Source: Cryptobacterium sp. CAG:338 (lineage in GTDB: Bacteria; Actinomycetota; Coriobacteriia; Coriobacteriales; Eggerthellaceae). From it: a DNA stretch of 7,645 nt. Shown here piece by piece: positions 1-6,321 of the stretch; within the stretch, counting starts at the first letter, position 1; each line of letters starts with the position of its first letter. The stretch spans positions 42,353 through 49,997 of the forward strand of contig FR896070.1 of the NCBI GenBank assembly GCA_000435475.1, read 5' to 3'. A program made the translations under genes and the position numbers. Below the pieces are notes generated by a model. That model was given only the letters and a program-made list of their open reading frames with translations, ran no database searches and had not been told where the DNA came from.

Positions 1-33
1 TTATTATCTATTACCCAAACAATAAAAGGTGCT

Positions 34-1221
34 TTAAGTGCGCGCAATACGTAAACGCGGAATAAGAACAATTACACAATAAAGAAAAGCAACAAGCCCC
101 AAAGCTCCTGCTGCCGCACCGATGCTTCCGACCGAAACGCAACTGGTCACTACTCCACCTAAGGCAGAGCCACTACCAATTCCAAAATTAAAAATTGCAG
201 AGAAAATTGAAGTAGCTACCGCTTGATCATCAAGACTCGAATATCGAATTACCTCCGATTGCAAGGCAGCATTCATTGCGGTACTTCCCATTCCTAGTAC
301 AACGCACGCGCCCAGTACCCCTATTAAAAATTCTTGGCTTATAAAGAGAACAAAGAATGCAGTCACCAAGCCTAGAAGACACCCGCAGAGAAACTTCACT
401 CGTTGTCGGGCATATATCTTCGAAAACAGAACGCTCCCCAGAATGCCAGCCACCCCAAAAAACGCGATTACCACGGTTACGGTTTGCTCTTCTAATCCAA
501 CGCTCTGTAATAGGTAAGGCTCGATGTAGCTATAACACATATAATAGGCGGTCATCATAACCCCAACGAACAGGTAAAGGCTTCGAAGTGTTTTTGTTTT
601 AAAAAGTACCGGTAACCTCCGAACCGAGAAGGGCTTTGTTGCAGGAATGATAGGAAGCACAAAGTAAAGATAAATAAAAATGATGACGGTAATTATCGCA
701 ACGCAAGCAAACGTCATGCGCCATCCAAGCGCCAAACCAATAACACGCCCAAGGGGTAAACCAGCAATCAAGGCAACTGATTCGCCCATCACCACCATTC
801 CTAGTGCCATATGGCGATGATCTTCACTCACTACCCTCACTGCCATAGGAGGTGCAATCGACCAGAAAATAGCATGAGCACAGGCCACCACAATACGTGC
901 TGCCATAAGCATAAAATAACTGGTAGCAAGTGAAGAAAGCAGCTGTCCAAAAGCAAATAACGCCACAATTATCAAAAACAAACGGCGAAACCCAATTCGT
1001 GAAGCAGCGATCATAAGAGGCAGCGAGAGTAACATCACCATCCATGCGTATACTGAAATAAGCATGCCAGCCTGAGATTCTGTGACAGAAAAGCTGAGCG
1101 CAATATCAGTTAAAAGTGCTACAGGCATAAACTCAGACGTACAGAAGATAAAAGTAGAAACCGTAATACCTGCCAACGGTAGTGCTTCTCTTAAATTCAT
1201 TCGTTGTTTCTTCTGCATCAT
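34..1221 (-). CDS. sotB: SotB-like sugar efflux transporter (MFS, DHA1 type)
   Basis: Inner-membrane secondary transporter of the major facilitator superfamily. In E. coli, SotB exports arabinose and similar sugars by proton antiport. The 395-residue protein has about 12 hydrophobic segments. SotB-like signatures, numbered from the ATG at 1221, are TSEFMPVALLTDIA (28-41), RIVVACAHAIFWSI (109-122), GLPLGRV with a following GWRMTF (154-171), YSYIEPYL (230-237) and FSAIFNFGIGSGSALG (340-355). Each closely matches E. coli SotB as I remember it. Length is typical of the family. The frame stays open to a GTG at 1266, but ATG codons at 1221 and 1218 follow a GGAGG on the minus strand (1234-1238), so I prefer 1221. 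An ATG at 1200 has only a weak ribosome site. The gene is transcribed away from the antiporter gene. The family call is firm. The substrate is inferred and could be a drug or another small solute. Confidence 0.85.
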   Translation of the reverse strand: MMQKKQRMNLREALPLAGITVSTFIFCTSEFMPVALLTDIALSFSVTESQAGMLISVYAWMVMLLSLPLMIAASRIGFRRLFLIIVALFAFGQLLSSLATSYFMLMAARIVVACAHAIFWSIAPPMAVRVVSEDHRHMALGMVVMGESVALIAGLPLGRVIGLALGWRMTFACVAIITVIIFIYLYFVLPIIPATKPFSVRRLPVLFKTKTLRSLYLFVGVMMTAYYMCYSYIEPYLLQSVGLEEQTVTVVIAFFGVAGILGSVLFSKIYARQRVKFLCGCLLGLVTAFFVLFISQEFLIGVLGACVVLGMGSTAMNAALQSEVIRYSSLDDQAVATSIFSAIFNFGIGSGSALGGVVTSCVSVGSIGAAAGALGLVAFLYCVIVLIPRLRIART

Positions 1222-1233
1222 AGGACGCAAAAA

Positions 1234-1238
1234 CCTCC
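1234..1238 (-). promoter_or_regulatory. Ribosome binding site deciding the start of the sotB-like gene
   Basis: On the minus strand this reads GGAGG, 12 nt before the ATG at 1221 and 15 nt before the ATG at 1218. The spacing is slightly long, but no comparable site precedes the GTG at 1266 or the ATG at 1200. I see no convincing sigma70 promoter for this gene on the minus strand between 1239 and 1600. Confidence 0.55.
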
Positions 1239-1336
1239 GCACGTCTCTACTACCGAGCAAGTCCACCTATCCGCCCGATCTGCATGTCCATTCATCCGGC
1301 GGTTCGGTTTTGCTTCTGGTTGCTACTCTTAGTTCT

Positions 1337-1357
1337 TTGATAGTTGTGTCTTGATAG
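1337..1357. repeat. Imperfect 14-nt direct repeat in the divergent region
   Basis: TTGATAG occurs at 1337-1343 and again at 1351-1357. The two 14-nt units 1333-1346 and 1347-1360 match at 10 of 14 positions. They lie about 115-140 bp upstream of the exporter start and just upstream of the antiporter promoter, where a regulator could bind. The similarity is short and could be chance. Confidence 0.25.
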
Positions 1358-1398
1358 CTGTTTCTTTGAGCTCTTTACTTATTTACCCTTGGCCTCTT

Positions 1399-1426
1399 TT
1401 GACTTCCGAGTAAAAAGCTTTTTAAT
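1399..1426 (+). promoter_or_regulatory. Sigma70-type promoter for the antiporter gene
   Basis: TTGACT at 1399-1404 (5 of 6 to the -35 consensus), a 16-nt spacer and TTTAAT at 1421-1426 (5 of 6 to the -10 consensus). Transcription would start near 1433 and give a leader of about 168 nt before the ATG at 1601. A perfect 14-bp palindrome at 1411-1424 fills most of the spacer and overlaps the -10 box. Confidence 0.55.
1411..1424. promoter_or_regulatory. 14-bp perfect palindrome, candidate operator
   Basis: TAAAAAGCTTTTTA is its own reverse complement. It overlaps the spacer and the first four bases of the -10 hexamer of the promoter at 1399-1426, where a bound dimer would block RNA polymerase. 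It is AT-rich, so chance occurrence is not negligible, and no regulator gene is visible in the window. Confidence 0.35.
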
Positions 1427-1471
1427 ACTACCTAAGAAAATCACTTTGAAAAGGAGTTCTTACTTTTATCT

Positions 1472-1480
1472 TGTTATAAT
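1472..1480 (+). promoter_or_regulatory. Extended -10 promoter element upstream of the antiporter gene
   Basis: TGTTATAAT is a full extended -10 (TGn plus a perfect TATAAT). TTGAAA at 1446-1451 is 23 nt away, too far for a standard -35, so this element would rely on the extended -10. Transcription would start near 1487. The same nine bases TTGTTATAA recur upstream of the dehydrogenase gene (6210-6218), which supports a real promoter type. Confidence 0.5.
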
Positions 1481-1505
1481 CCATCCGTTCTTATCAAAAA
1501 CATTC

Positions 1506-1523
1506 GTAGTCTTTTCTGACTAC
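1506..1523 (+). promoter_or_regulatory. Small leader hairpin upstream of the antiporter gene
   Basis: GTAGTC (1506-1511), a 6-nt loop TTTTCT and GACTAC (1518-1523) form a perfect 6-bp stem followed by TTTTAAA. It would lie in the leader of transcripts from either proposed promoter. It could be a weak attenuator or an operator dyad. The short stem and only four T residues make efficient termination unlikely. Confidence 0.35.
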
Positions 1524-1600
1524 TTTTAAACATACACGCCATCACAACCTAGACTTCACCATTTGCGTCGTCATTTTCCAACCCTAAGGATCAGCCTCAT

Positions 1601-2803
1601 ATGACTCACGATTTCATATCTCTCGCTCTTATCGCCCTCATAGCGGCGCTTGCTCCACTTATCGCAAACCTCATCCCTAAAAAACCGATACCGGAAACCG
1701 TTTTACTCCTCATAGGCGGTGCCTTACTGGGGCCTTCAGTCCTAAACCATATTTGGCTCGATGAAAGCGTTTTGTTTTTATCTGATTTAGGCTGCGCCAT
1801 GCTTTTCTTGCTTGCTGGATTTGAGATCAATCCGCAAACCATCACGGGTCGCGAAGGTAAACGAGGATTGAAAACATGGCTCGCCACACTCGCTTTAGCA
1901 TTTGCCCTTGTTATGAGTATCTATCATGCTTCCTTTGGCGAACTTTCCATTGATGCTCTAGCCCTTGCTATTGCGCTCACCACCACCGCCATCGGAGCAC
2001 TTATGCCAATCTTGAAAGAACGTGGTATTTTCACTCGAAAAACAGGTGAAAGTGTTCTTGCCTATGGCATGTGGGGAGAATTGGGCCCCGTTATCGCTAT
2101 GGCACTTTTGCTCTCTACCCGTGCCCCATGGATCACGGTAATTATCTTATTTACCTTTATTGCTCTTGCGGTACTCGTTGCGGTTTTGGGCCAAAGACTA
2201 GCAAAAGCTGAACATCAAATATTTCTGGTTCTTTCTCGAGGACGCAATACCACTTCGCAAACATTCGTGCGCGTGACCATGTTCCTACTCGTTGGACTTG
2301 TAGCAGTTTCAGCAATTTTTGACCTAGATATTGTTCTGGGCGCCTTTGCCGCAGGCTTTATCCTGCGCTACATCGTTCCTGAAAACGACCATGTTCTTGA
2401 AGAAAAATTAAATGCCATTGGGTATGGGTTTTTAATTCCTTTGTTTTTTGTAGTTTCTGGCGCCAAAATTGAAGTTACTGCAGTATTAAACCAACCGCTC
2501 CTTTTAATTGGGTTTATCGCGATGCTTCTCTTAGTTCGTGCGGTACCTATTTTTATTGCATTGCGCACCGACAAGACACCCGAAGTCAAAGCGCTTGGTT
2601 GGCGTAATCAAGTTACCGTTTCTCTTTACTGCACAACTGCTCTTCCTCTTATCGTTGCAGTCACTTCGGTTGCCGTGAGTGCGGGCGCTATGTCTTCATC
2701 GCTAGCTTCGGTTTTAGTTTCTGCAGGAGCATTGACCGTACTCGTCATGCCGCTTTTAGCCTTACTAACCTATCAAGAAAGTAAGGATTCCTCACATCAA
2801 TAG
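1601..2803 (+). CDS. CPA2-family cation:proton antiporter, membrane domain only
   Basis: Membrane exchanger of the Na+/H+ exchanger fold (CPA2, Pfam Na_H_Exchanger type), which swaps Na+ or K+ for protons in pH and ion homeostasis. The 400 residues hold about 12 hydrophobic segments. Family marks are GGALLGPSVL (39-48), MLFLLAGFEIN (67-77), TTTAIGALMPILKERG (127-142), LGAFAAGFIL (246-255), GFLIPLFFVVSGAKI (276-290) and LLVRAVP (310-316). Where NapA-type antiporters carry their ion-binding acidic residues, this protein reads GELGP (159-163), so Glu160 is the likely acidic site (inference). The C-terminus stops after the last helix, so there is no cytoplasmic RCK/TrkA-N domain as in KefB/KefC. 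The ATG at 1601 follows AAGGA (1586-1590) at 10 nt. The family is firm; the ion is not determinable. Lys codons are 10 AAA to 2 AAG, unlike the dehydrogenase gene. Confidence 0.87.
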   Translation: MTHDFISLALIALIAALAPLIANLIPKKPIPETVLLLIGGALLGPSVLNHIWLDESVLFLSDLGCAMLFLLAGFEINPQTITGREGKRGLKTWLATLALAFALVMSIYHASFGELSIDALALAIALTTTAIGALMPILKERGIFTRKTGESVLAYGMWGELGPVIAMALLLSTRAPWITVIILFTFIALAVLVAVLGQRLAKAEHQIFLVLSRGRNTTSQTFVRVTMFLLVGLVAVSAIFDLDIVLGAFAAGFILRYIVPENDHVLEEKLNAIGYGFLIPLFFVVSGAKIEVTAVLNQPLLLIGFIAMLLLVRAVPIFIALRTDKTPEVKALGWRNQVTVSLYCTTALPLIVAVTSVAVSAGAMSSSLASVLVSAGALTVLVMPLLALLTYQESKDSSHQ

Positions 2804-3070
2804 CTGCTTTTCTTATACGGCTTCTCGTTTTTTAGGGTTCTTCTCAAAATACTTTAGAGCCTTTTCTGAAGTGACCTGAAAACTCAGAGCGGCCATTCTC
2901 TACCGCACCGCTGCATATCACATTTTTGACCGCAATTATTCTCGATAGAGAAGATCTTACATCTTGAAATAATTCATCGCTAAGAGCAACGAGTTTCTTA
3001 CGTTCTTCTTCCCTCGTTTTTACATCGCCTCTCTAGGATTGTTTCTGGCTTTCTAGATCACGATGTAAAC
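2804..3070 (+). other. Intergenic region between antiporter and phosphoesterase genes
   Basis: No convincing rho-independent terminator follows the antiporter. A run of six T at 2828-2833 has no stable stem before it. A possible -35, TTGACC (2926-2931), has only a weak -10 match, GAAGAT (2950-2955), at 18 nt, so the promoter of the next gene is not identified. A small dyad, TTCTC-GATA-GAGAA (2939-2952), sits between these elements and could be an operator. The only strong structure is the dyad at 3019-3069. Confidence 0.4.
3019..3069 (+). promoter_or_regulatory. 9-bp perfect dyad ending next to the Shine-Dalgarno site
   Basis: TTTACATCG (3019-3027) and CGATGTAAA (3061-3069) are perfect reverse complements around a 33-nt loop. 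Nested inside are TCTAG (3032-3036) and CTAGA (3053-3057), which would add a second 5-bp helix. The right arm ends two bases before AAAGGAGG (3071-3078). As RNA this is a leader hairpin that leaves the ribosome site free. As DNA the half-sites are 42 bp apart centre to centre, about four helical turns. Confidence 0.5.
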
Positions 3071-3078
3071 AAAGGAGG
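3071..3078 (+). promoter_or_regulatory. Strong ribosome binding site of the surface phosphoesterase
   Basis: AAAGGAGG is a near-perfect anti-16S match, 5 nt before the ATG at 3084. It fixes the start of the long secreted protein, and the signal peptide begins directly at that codon. Confidence 0.85.
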
Positions 3079-3083
3079 AATCA

Positions 3084-6000
3084 ATGAGCCACTTGCTTGG
3101 GCGCCTTAAAGCCTACACGCTCAAAACCGCGTGCTTGTGCGCAGCACTCACCCTTGCACTCTCCGGCACCCCTGCTATAGCCTTTGCAGCAAATGCGGAA
3201 GCACAAAGCACTTCCAATGCCGAAGAAATGACGCAAGAAAAAATTGACGAGGCCAATAATGCCTACGACTCCGCTGCCACCAAGCTTACCTTTATCAGTA
3301 TGTCCGATACCGAATTTGGCGGAGGAGAAGAAGGAACCGATACGACCGAAGCATCATATAACGAAAAGAATTACCGTCTTAAAGCTGTTGCCGATTGGGC
3401 AGCAAGCCACAGTTTCGACGTCCAAGCAGTTCTAGATAACGGCGATGTGGTAGGCGCCAACAGCCCCGAGATGAATGCCTGGAACAATAGCGACAAAGCC
3501 GACATTCATGTATCACGTGCAGGCGGCTGGTACTGCGCAGTAGAGCGATCGCTCTCCGAAAATTTCCCTGACGCAACCATGCTACTCACCAGCGGAAACC
3601 ATGATATTCCGACTCTGTTCGGAACCGTAATGGATATCAATCACAAAGACGACGAAAAATGGTTCTACCCTGACGCCGAAACCGGCAAAGGCAATATTCA
3701 TACCAAGATCAACGGATATGACTTTATTTCTCTTGATTACTGGGACTATACCGACTTCCTAAAGACAACCCTTGAAGAAATCTCAAGCGCTCCTGATTAT
3801 GACCCCACCAAACCAATCTTTATTCAAACTCATAGCGGATACGCCAACACCTCTCTTGGCGGCCCTTTTCATGCCAACTACGACACCGCTAATTCAGCTG
3901 CGCCTGGATATCTACAGGATCTCTTGAAGGATTATCCCCAGGCATTTGTAGGATCTGCGCACACCCACTTTTCTGTAGAGCCCGAAACAAGCATTTACCA
4001 AAAGGACTTCACCTTTTTCGAAAATGGTTCGATGAACTACATCTATCAGGATGGTCCGTGTATTGATTCGGGATATTTTAATGGCGGACAAGGCGACAGA
4101 ACCGAAGGCTCCCTTACCCCTTATGAGGCAACATGCAACTTTATTTCCGTGCTCGAAGACGGTTCTACCGTAATTCGTCGCTACGATATGACTCACAATC
4201 GTTGGATTGGGATGCCTTGGGTAGTCGACACAACGCTCGGTAAGGAAGGATTTACCTACACTGACAAGAATCGCTCCACTATCGCCCCTTGGTGGAAAAA
4301 TGATACCGAAGTAACCACATCCAACACCACCGAAACCTCTACCACTCTCGGGTTTTCTCATGCAGCTGATGACCAGCTAGTAAACTATTACGAAATTACC
4401 CTGACCGATATCGCAGGCAATCCCGTCAACTACACCACCAAGCAAGTGCCCTACTTTAGTGAAGGCGGCCAGGTAAGTGTGAGCGGTTCATTCAAGGCTT
4501 ACTCTCGCTGGTATATGACTCCCAATACCATGGGATTCGAATTGAGTGGACTCCAGCCAGCGAGTTACTACACCGCATCCATTGTCGCCTATGATGATTT
4601 CGAAAACGCTTCCGAGCCCTATACTTACACCTTCCGAACCGAAGGTAGTGCTACTTTCCCCGAATTACCCAATCAGCCTCAGCTTCCTGAAGGTATTTCT
4701 GAAGGGCAATTCTTCAACATGGATTTCGAAAACAACCTATCCGATAGCATTTCTGGTGTAACGGGCAGCGCAAATGGTTCGGTTTCTTTCACTGAAAGCT
4801 TTAATGAGGATAGCGGAAGCGCAGTGTATATACCTGCTGGCGCGAGCAATTACGTTGATCTCGGCAACCTTGAAAAATGGAATTTAGGAACCAACAAAAA
4901 CCTCACCATCAATTTCTGGATCAACGCCGAAGATCTTGGTGGCTACGGTTCCTTTATTTCGAATAAAAATTGGACTAACTGGTATCGAAGTGGCATTAAC
5001 GTTGCTCCCGAAGGAAGTAACTCGACCAAAATAGAATTCACTCTTGGTGACGACGTATACGATCACGGTCGTTACGCCACTGGCACGGTAGCTAGCTACA
5101 CCAACGCATGGCACATGATGTCATTTGAAGTGGACCGCGATGCGCATGAAGCACGCACATACTTCGATGGAAACTTAGTGCAGGCCACCGACATTTCCGT
5201 AATTGGAGATATGACCAGCGGTCTCAATATGCTTCTCGGCGTTGATGGTGGCAAGCAATATGGCTCCAATGGCTTTACTATGGACAATTTAGATATGTGG
5301 GATCGCCCCTTGAGTGAAGAGGAAATCGCTTCGCTTTATGCAGTATCCGACCCCTCAAACTCCGCCTCCCTTGATGTTCTTACTCAGGCAATCACCTATT
5401 CGCAGGATCTCCTTAAGCAAGAGGAAATCAATAGCGCAAACGGACGCGTATATGACGAAGATCTTCATGCCGCACTTGAAGTTGCCATTAAAAACGCAAC
5501 CGCTGTCGCTAACGGAAGCAATCAAGACCTCACGATCGAACAAGCCTACACAGAACTTAAAGATGCAGTTGCAAACTTTGAAAATCAGCCTATTTGCTGG
5601 AGTGTTACTGCAACCGCAGAACATGGCGTTATTGGCATAGAAGGAACAACAAATGATGGATCCTATGTCGTAGAGCAAGGCAATAACGTTGTTTTCTCAC
5701 TTTCTCCTGACAAGAACTACAGCCTAGACAATGCGCAAATCAGCGTTACTGCAGGACTTGATTACGAACTTAGCGGATCACAGCTCACGGTCAAAAATGT
5801 CAGTGGACCCGTTAATGTTCATGTCGTATTTTCTGAGCAAAATACGAACAGTGGAAATGATGGCGGCAACGGAGATAACTCCGAGAATAACAGCGGAAAT
5901 AACGGCAACTCTGGAAACAATAATTCCAACAACACCGAAACCAATCCGGTAGACACGACCAATACAAACCCCTCAGACAACACTGCTTCTGGCCCTGACA

Positions 6001-6119
6001 ACAAATCTGGTCTTGCTCAAACAAGTGACTTTATTGCACCACTTTTCGCGGGAGCGACAATAGTGGCAGGAAGTGCAGCACTGATTGTAGCTATAGCGTG
6101 GAGAAAGCTAAAAAACTAA
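3084..6119 (+). CDS. Secreted, wall-anchored calcineurin-like phosphoesterase with LamG and FIVAR-like modules
   Basis: A 1011-residue surface protein. Residues 1-36 form a signal peptide (basic start, hydrophobic core at 13-27, likely cleavage after AIAFAA). A metallophosphoesterase domain spans about 65-375, with its metal motifs in order: DTE (75-77), GD (120-121), GNHD (171-174), His250 in QTHSG, and HTH (293-295) in GSAHTH. The first motif is normally D-x-H, so Glu77 replaces a usual metal-binding His. An FN3-like domain follows at about 400-520, a LamG/concanavalin-like domain at about 541-753, a FIVAR-like helical region at about 757-835 and an Ig-like repeat at about 837-917. An Asn/Ser/Gly/Thr-rich linker (919-976) leads to LAQTSD (977-982), a hydrophobic segment (983-1005) and a basic tail (WRKLKN). 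The protein probably acts outside the cell, anchored by a sortase. LamG and FIVAR domains often bind sugars or wall polymers, but the substrate (phosphomonoester, diester, nucleotide or phospholipid) cannot be told. It appears to be transcribed alone. Confidence 0.85.
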   Translation: MSHLLGRLKAYTLKTACLCAALTLALSGTPAIAFAANAEAQSTSNAEEMTQEKIDEANNAYDSAATKLTFISMSDTEFGGGEEGTDTTEASYNEKNYRLKAVADWAASHSFDVQAVLDNGDVVGANSPEMNAWNNSDKADIHVSRAGGWYCAVERSLSENFPDATMLLTSGNHDIPTLFGTVMDINHKDDEKWFYPDAETGKGNIHTKINGYDFISLDYWDYTDFLKTTLEEISSAPDYDPTKPIFIQTHSGYANTSLGGPFHANYDTANSAAPGYLQDLLKDYPQAFVGSAHTHFSVEPETSIYQKDFTFFENGSMNYIYQDGPCIDSGYFNGGQGDRTEGSLTPYEATCNFISVLEDGSTVIRRYDMTHNRWIGMPWVVDTTLGKEGFTYTDKNRSTIAPWWKNDTEVTTSNTTETSTTLGFSHAADDQLVNYYEITLTDIAGNPVNYTTKQVPYFSEGGQVSVSGSFKAYSRWYMTPNTMGFELSGLQPASYYTASIVAYDDFENASEPYTYTFRTEGSATFPELPNQPQLPEGISEGQFFNMDFENNLSDSISGVTGSANGSVSFTESFNEDSGSAVYIPAGASNYVDLGNLEKWNLGTNKNLTINFWINAEDLGGYGSFISNKNWTNWYRSGINVAPEGSNSTKIEFTLGDDVYDHGRYATGTVASYTNAWHMMSFEVDRDAHEARTYFDGNLVQATDISVIGDMTSGLNMLLGVDGGKQYGSNGFTMDNLDMWDRPLSEEEIASLYAVSDPSNSASLDVLTQAITYSQDLLKQEEINSANGRVYDEDLHAALEVAIKNATAVANGSNQDLTIEQAYTELKDAVANFENQPICWSVTATAEHGVIGIEGTTNDGSYVVEQGNNVVFSLSPDKNYSLDNAQISVTAGLDYELSGSQLTVKNVSGPVNVHVVFSEQNTNSGNDGGNGDNSENNSGNNGNSGNNNSNNTETNPVDTTNTNPSDNTASGPDNKSGLAQTSDFIAPLFAGATIVAGSAALIVAIAWRKLKN
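5838..6029 (+). other. Low-complexity spacer and variant sortase signal of the surface phosphoesterase
   Basis: Codons 919-976 encode an Asn/Ser/Gly/Thr-rich spacer with repeated GNN, SGN and NSG words, a typical flexible wall-spanning stalk. Codons 977-982 encode LAQTSD, directly before the membrane segment. This resembles the LAXTG signal of class E sortases and the frequent xTGD ending of actinobacterial surface proteins, but Ser replaces the usual Gly. No sortase gene is in the window. Confidence 0.6.
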
Positions 6120-6148
6120 GCTCTTATCTGCAGTATTCTAAGTAAGCC

Positions 6149-6193
6149 GAGACGGGAATCAGAGCTCCTTGGTGAGTCCATTTTTCCCGTCTC
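6149..6193 (+). terminator. 10-bp perfect dyad after the phosphoesterase gene, possible terminator
   Basis: GAGACGGGAA (6149-6158) and TTCCCGTCTC (6184-6193) pair perfectly around a 25-nt loop, 29 nt after the stop codon. No T-run follows, so it is not a classic intrinsic terminator. A competing hairpin uses GGAATCA (6155-6161) and TGAGTCC (6173-6179), with one A-G mismatch, and is followed by ATTTTT (6180-6185), which looks more like a weak terminator. The large stem would protect the message 3' end or act as the alternative fold. Confidence 0.45.
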
Positions 6194-6210
6194 ACTTGCA
6201 TCTATACAAT

Positions 6211-6219
6211 TGTTATAAG
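6211..6219 (+). promoter_or_regulatory. Extended -10 promoter for the acyl-CoA dehydrogenase gene
   Basis: TGTTATAAG is an extended -10 (TGn plus TATAAG, 5 of 6 to TATAAT). No good -35 lies 16-18 nt upstream, as expected for this promoter type. Transcription would start near 6226 and give a leader of about 152 nt that holds two dyads. TTGTTATAA (6210-6218) is identical to the element at 1471-1479. Confidence 0.5.
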
Positions 6220-6285
6220 AATCAGTTTCAGAAATTTAAAAAAAGTATACGAAAAGTAAATAGTTCCCCTCATAGAGCAAAACGC

Positions 6286-6312
6286 GTTCAAATGCTAGGA
6301 TATGGTTTGAAC
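6286..6312 (+). promoter_or_regulatory. 7-bp dyad in the dehydrogenase leader
   Basis: GTTCAAA (6286-6292) and TTTGAAC (6306-6312) are perfect reverse complements with 13 nt between them. The half-site centres are 20 bp apart, about two helical turns, as for many dimeric regulators. It could equally be an RNA hairpin. It lies about 60-85 nt downstream of the proposed transcription start. Confidence 0.4.
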
Positions 6313-6321
6313 AGGACGTTC

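Noticed and set aside
1222..1266. N-terminal extension of the exporter from the GTG at 1266
   Set aside because: The extra 15 residues are polar and have no counterpart in SotB, and the GGAGG at 1234-1238 lies inside the extension and fits the ATG at 1221.
1271..1302. CCGCC/GGCGG dyad (1271-1275 with 1298-1302) upstream of the exporter
   Set aside because: Only 5 bp with a 22-nt loop and no extension or fitting position, so it is compatible with chance.
1082..1354. 90-codon open frame opposite the start of the exporter gene
   Set aside because: It is antisense to the conserved N-terminus of the exporter and shows no domain or ribosome site.
1344..1529. 61-codon open frame on the plus strand in the divergent intergenic region
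   Set aside because: It starts with TTG without a ribosome site, overlaps both promoter candidates, and its composition is that of AT-rich non-coding DNA.
2820..2840. T-run at 2828-2833 as a terminator of the antiporter gene
   Set aside because: No stable GC-rich stem precedes it within 30 nt.
3912..4361. 149-codon open frame on the minus strand inside the phosphoesterase gene
   Set aside because: It lies fully within a gene with intact motifs, has no family resemblance and its translation looks like an out-of-frame shadow.
5838..6011. Asn/Gly-rich repeat-like stretch as a CRISPR or tandem-repeat array
   Set aside because: It is in frame within the surface protein, has no regular unit length and is a typical wall-spanning linker.
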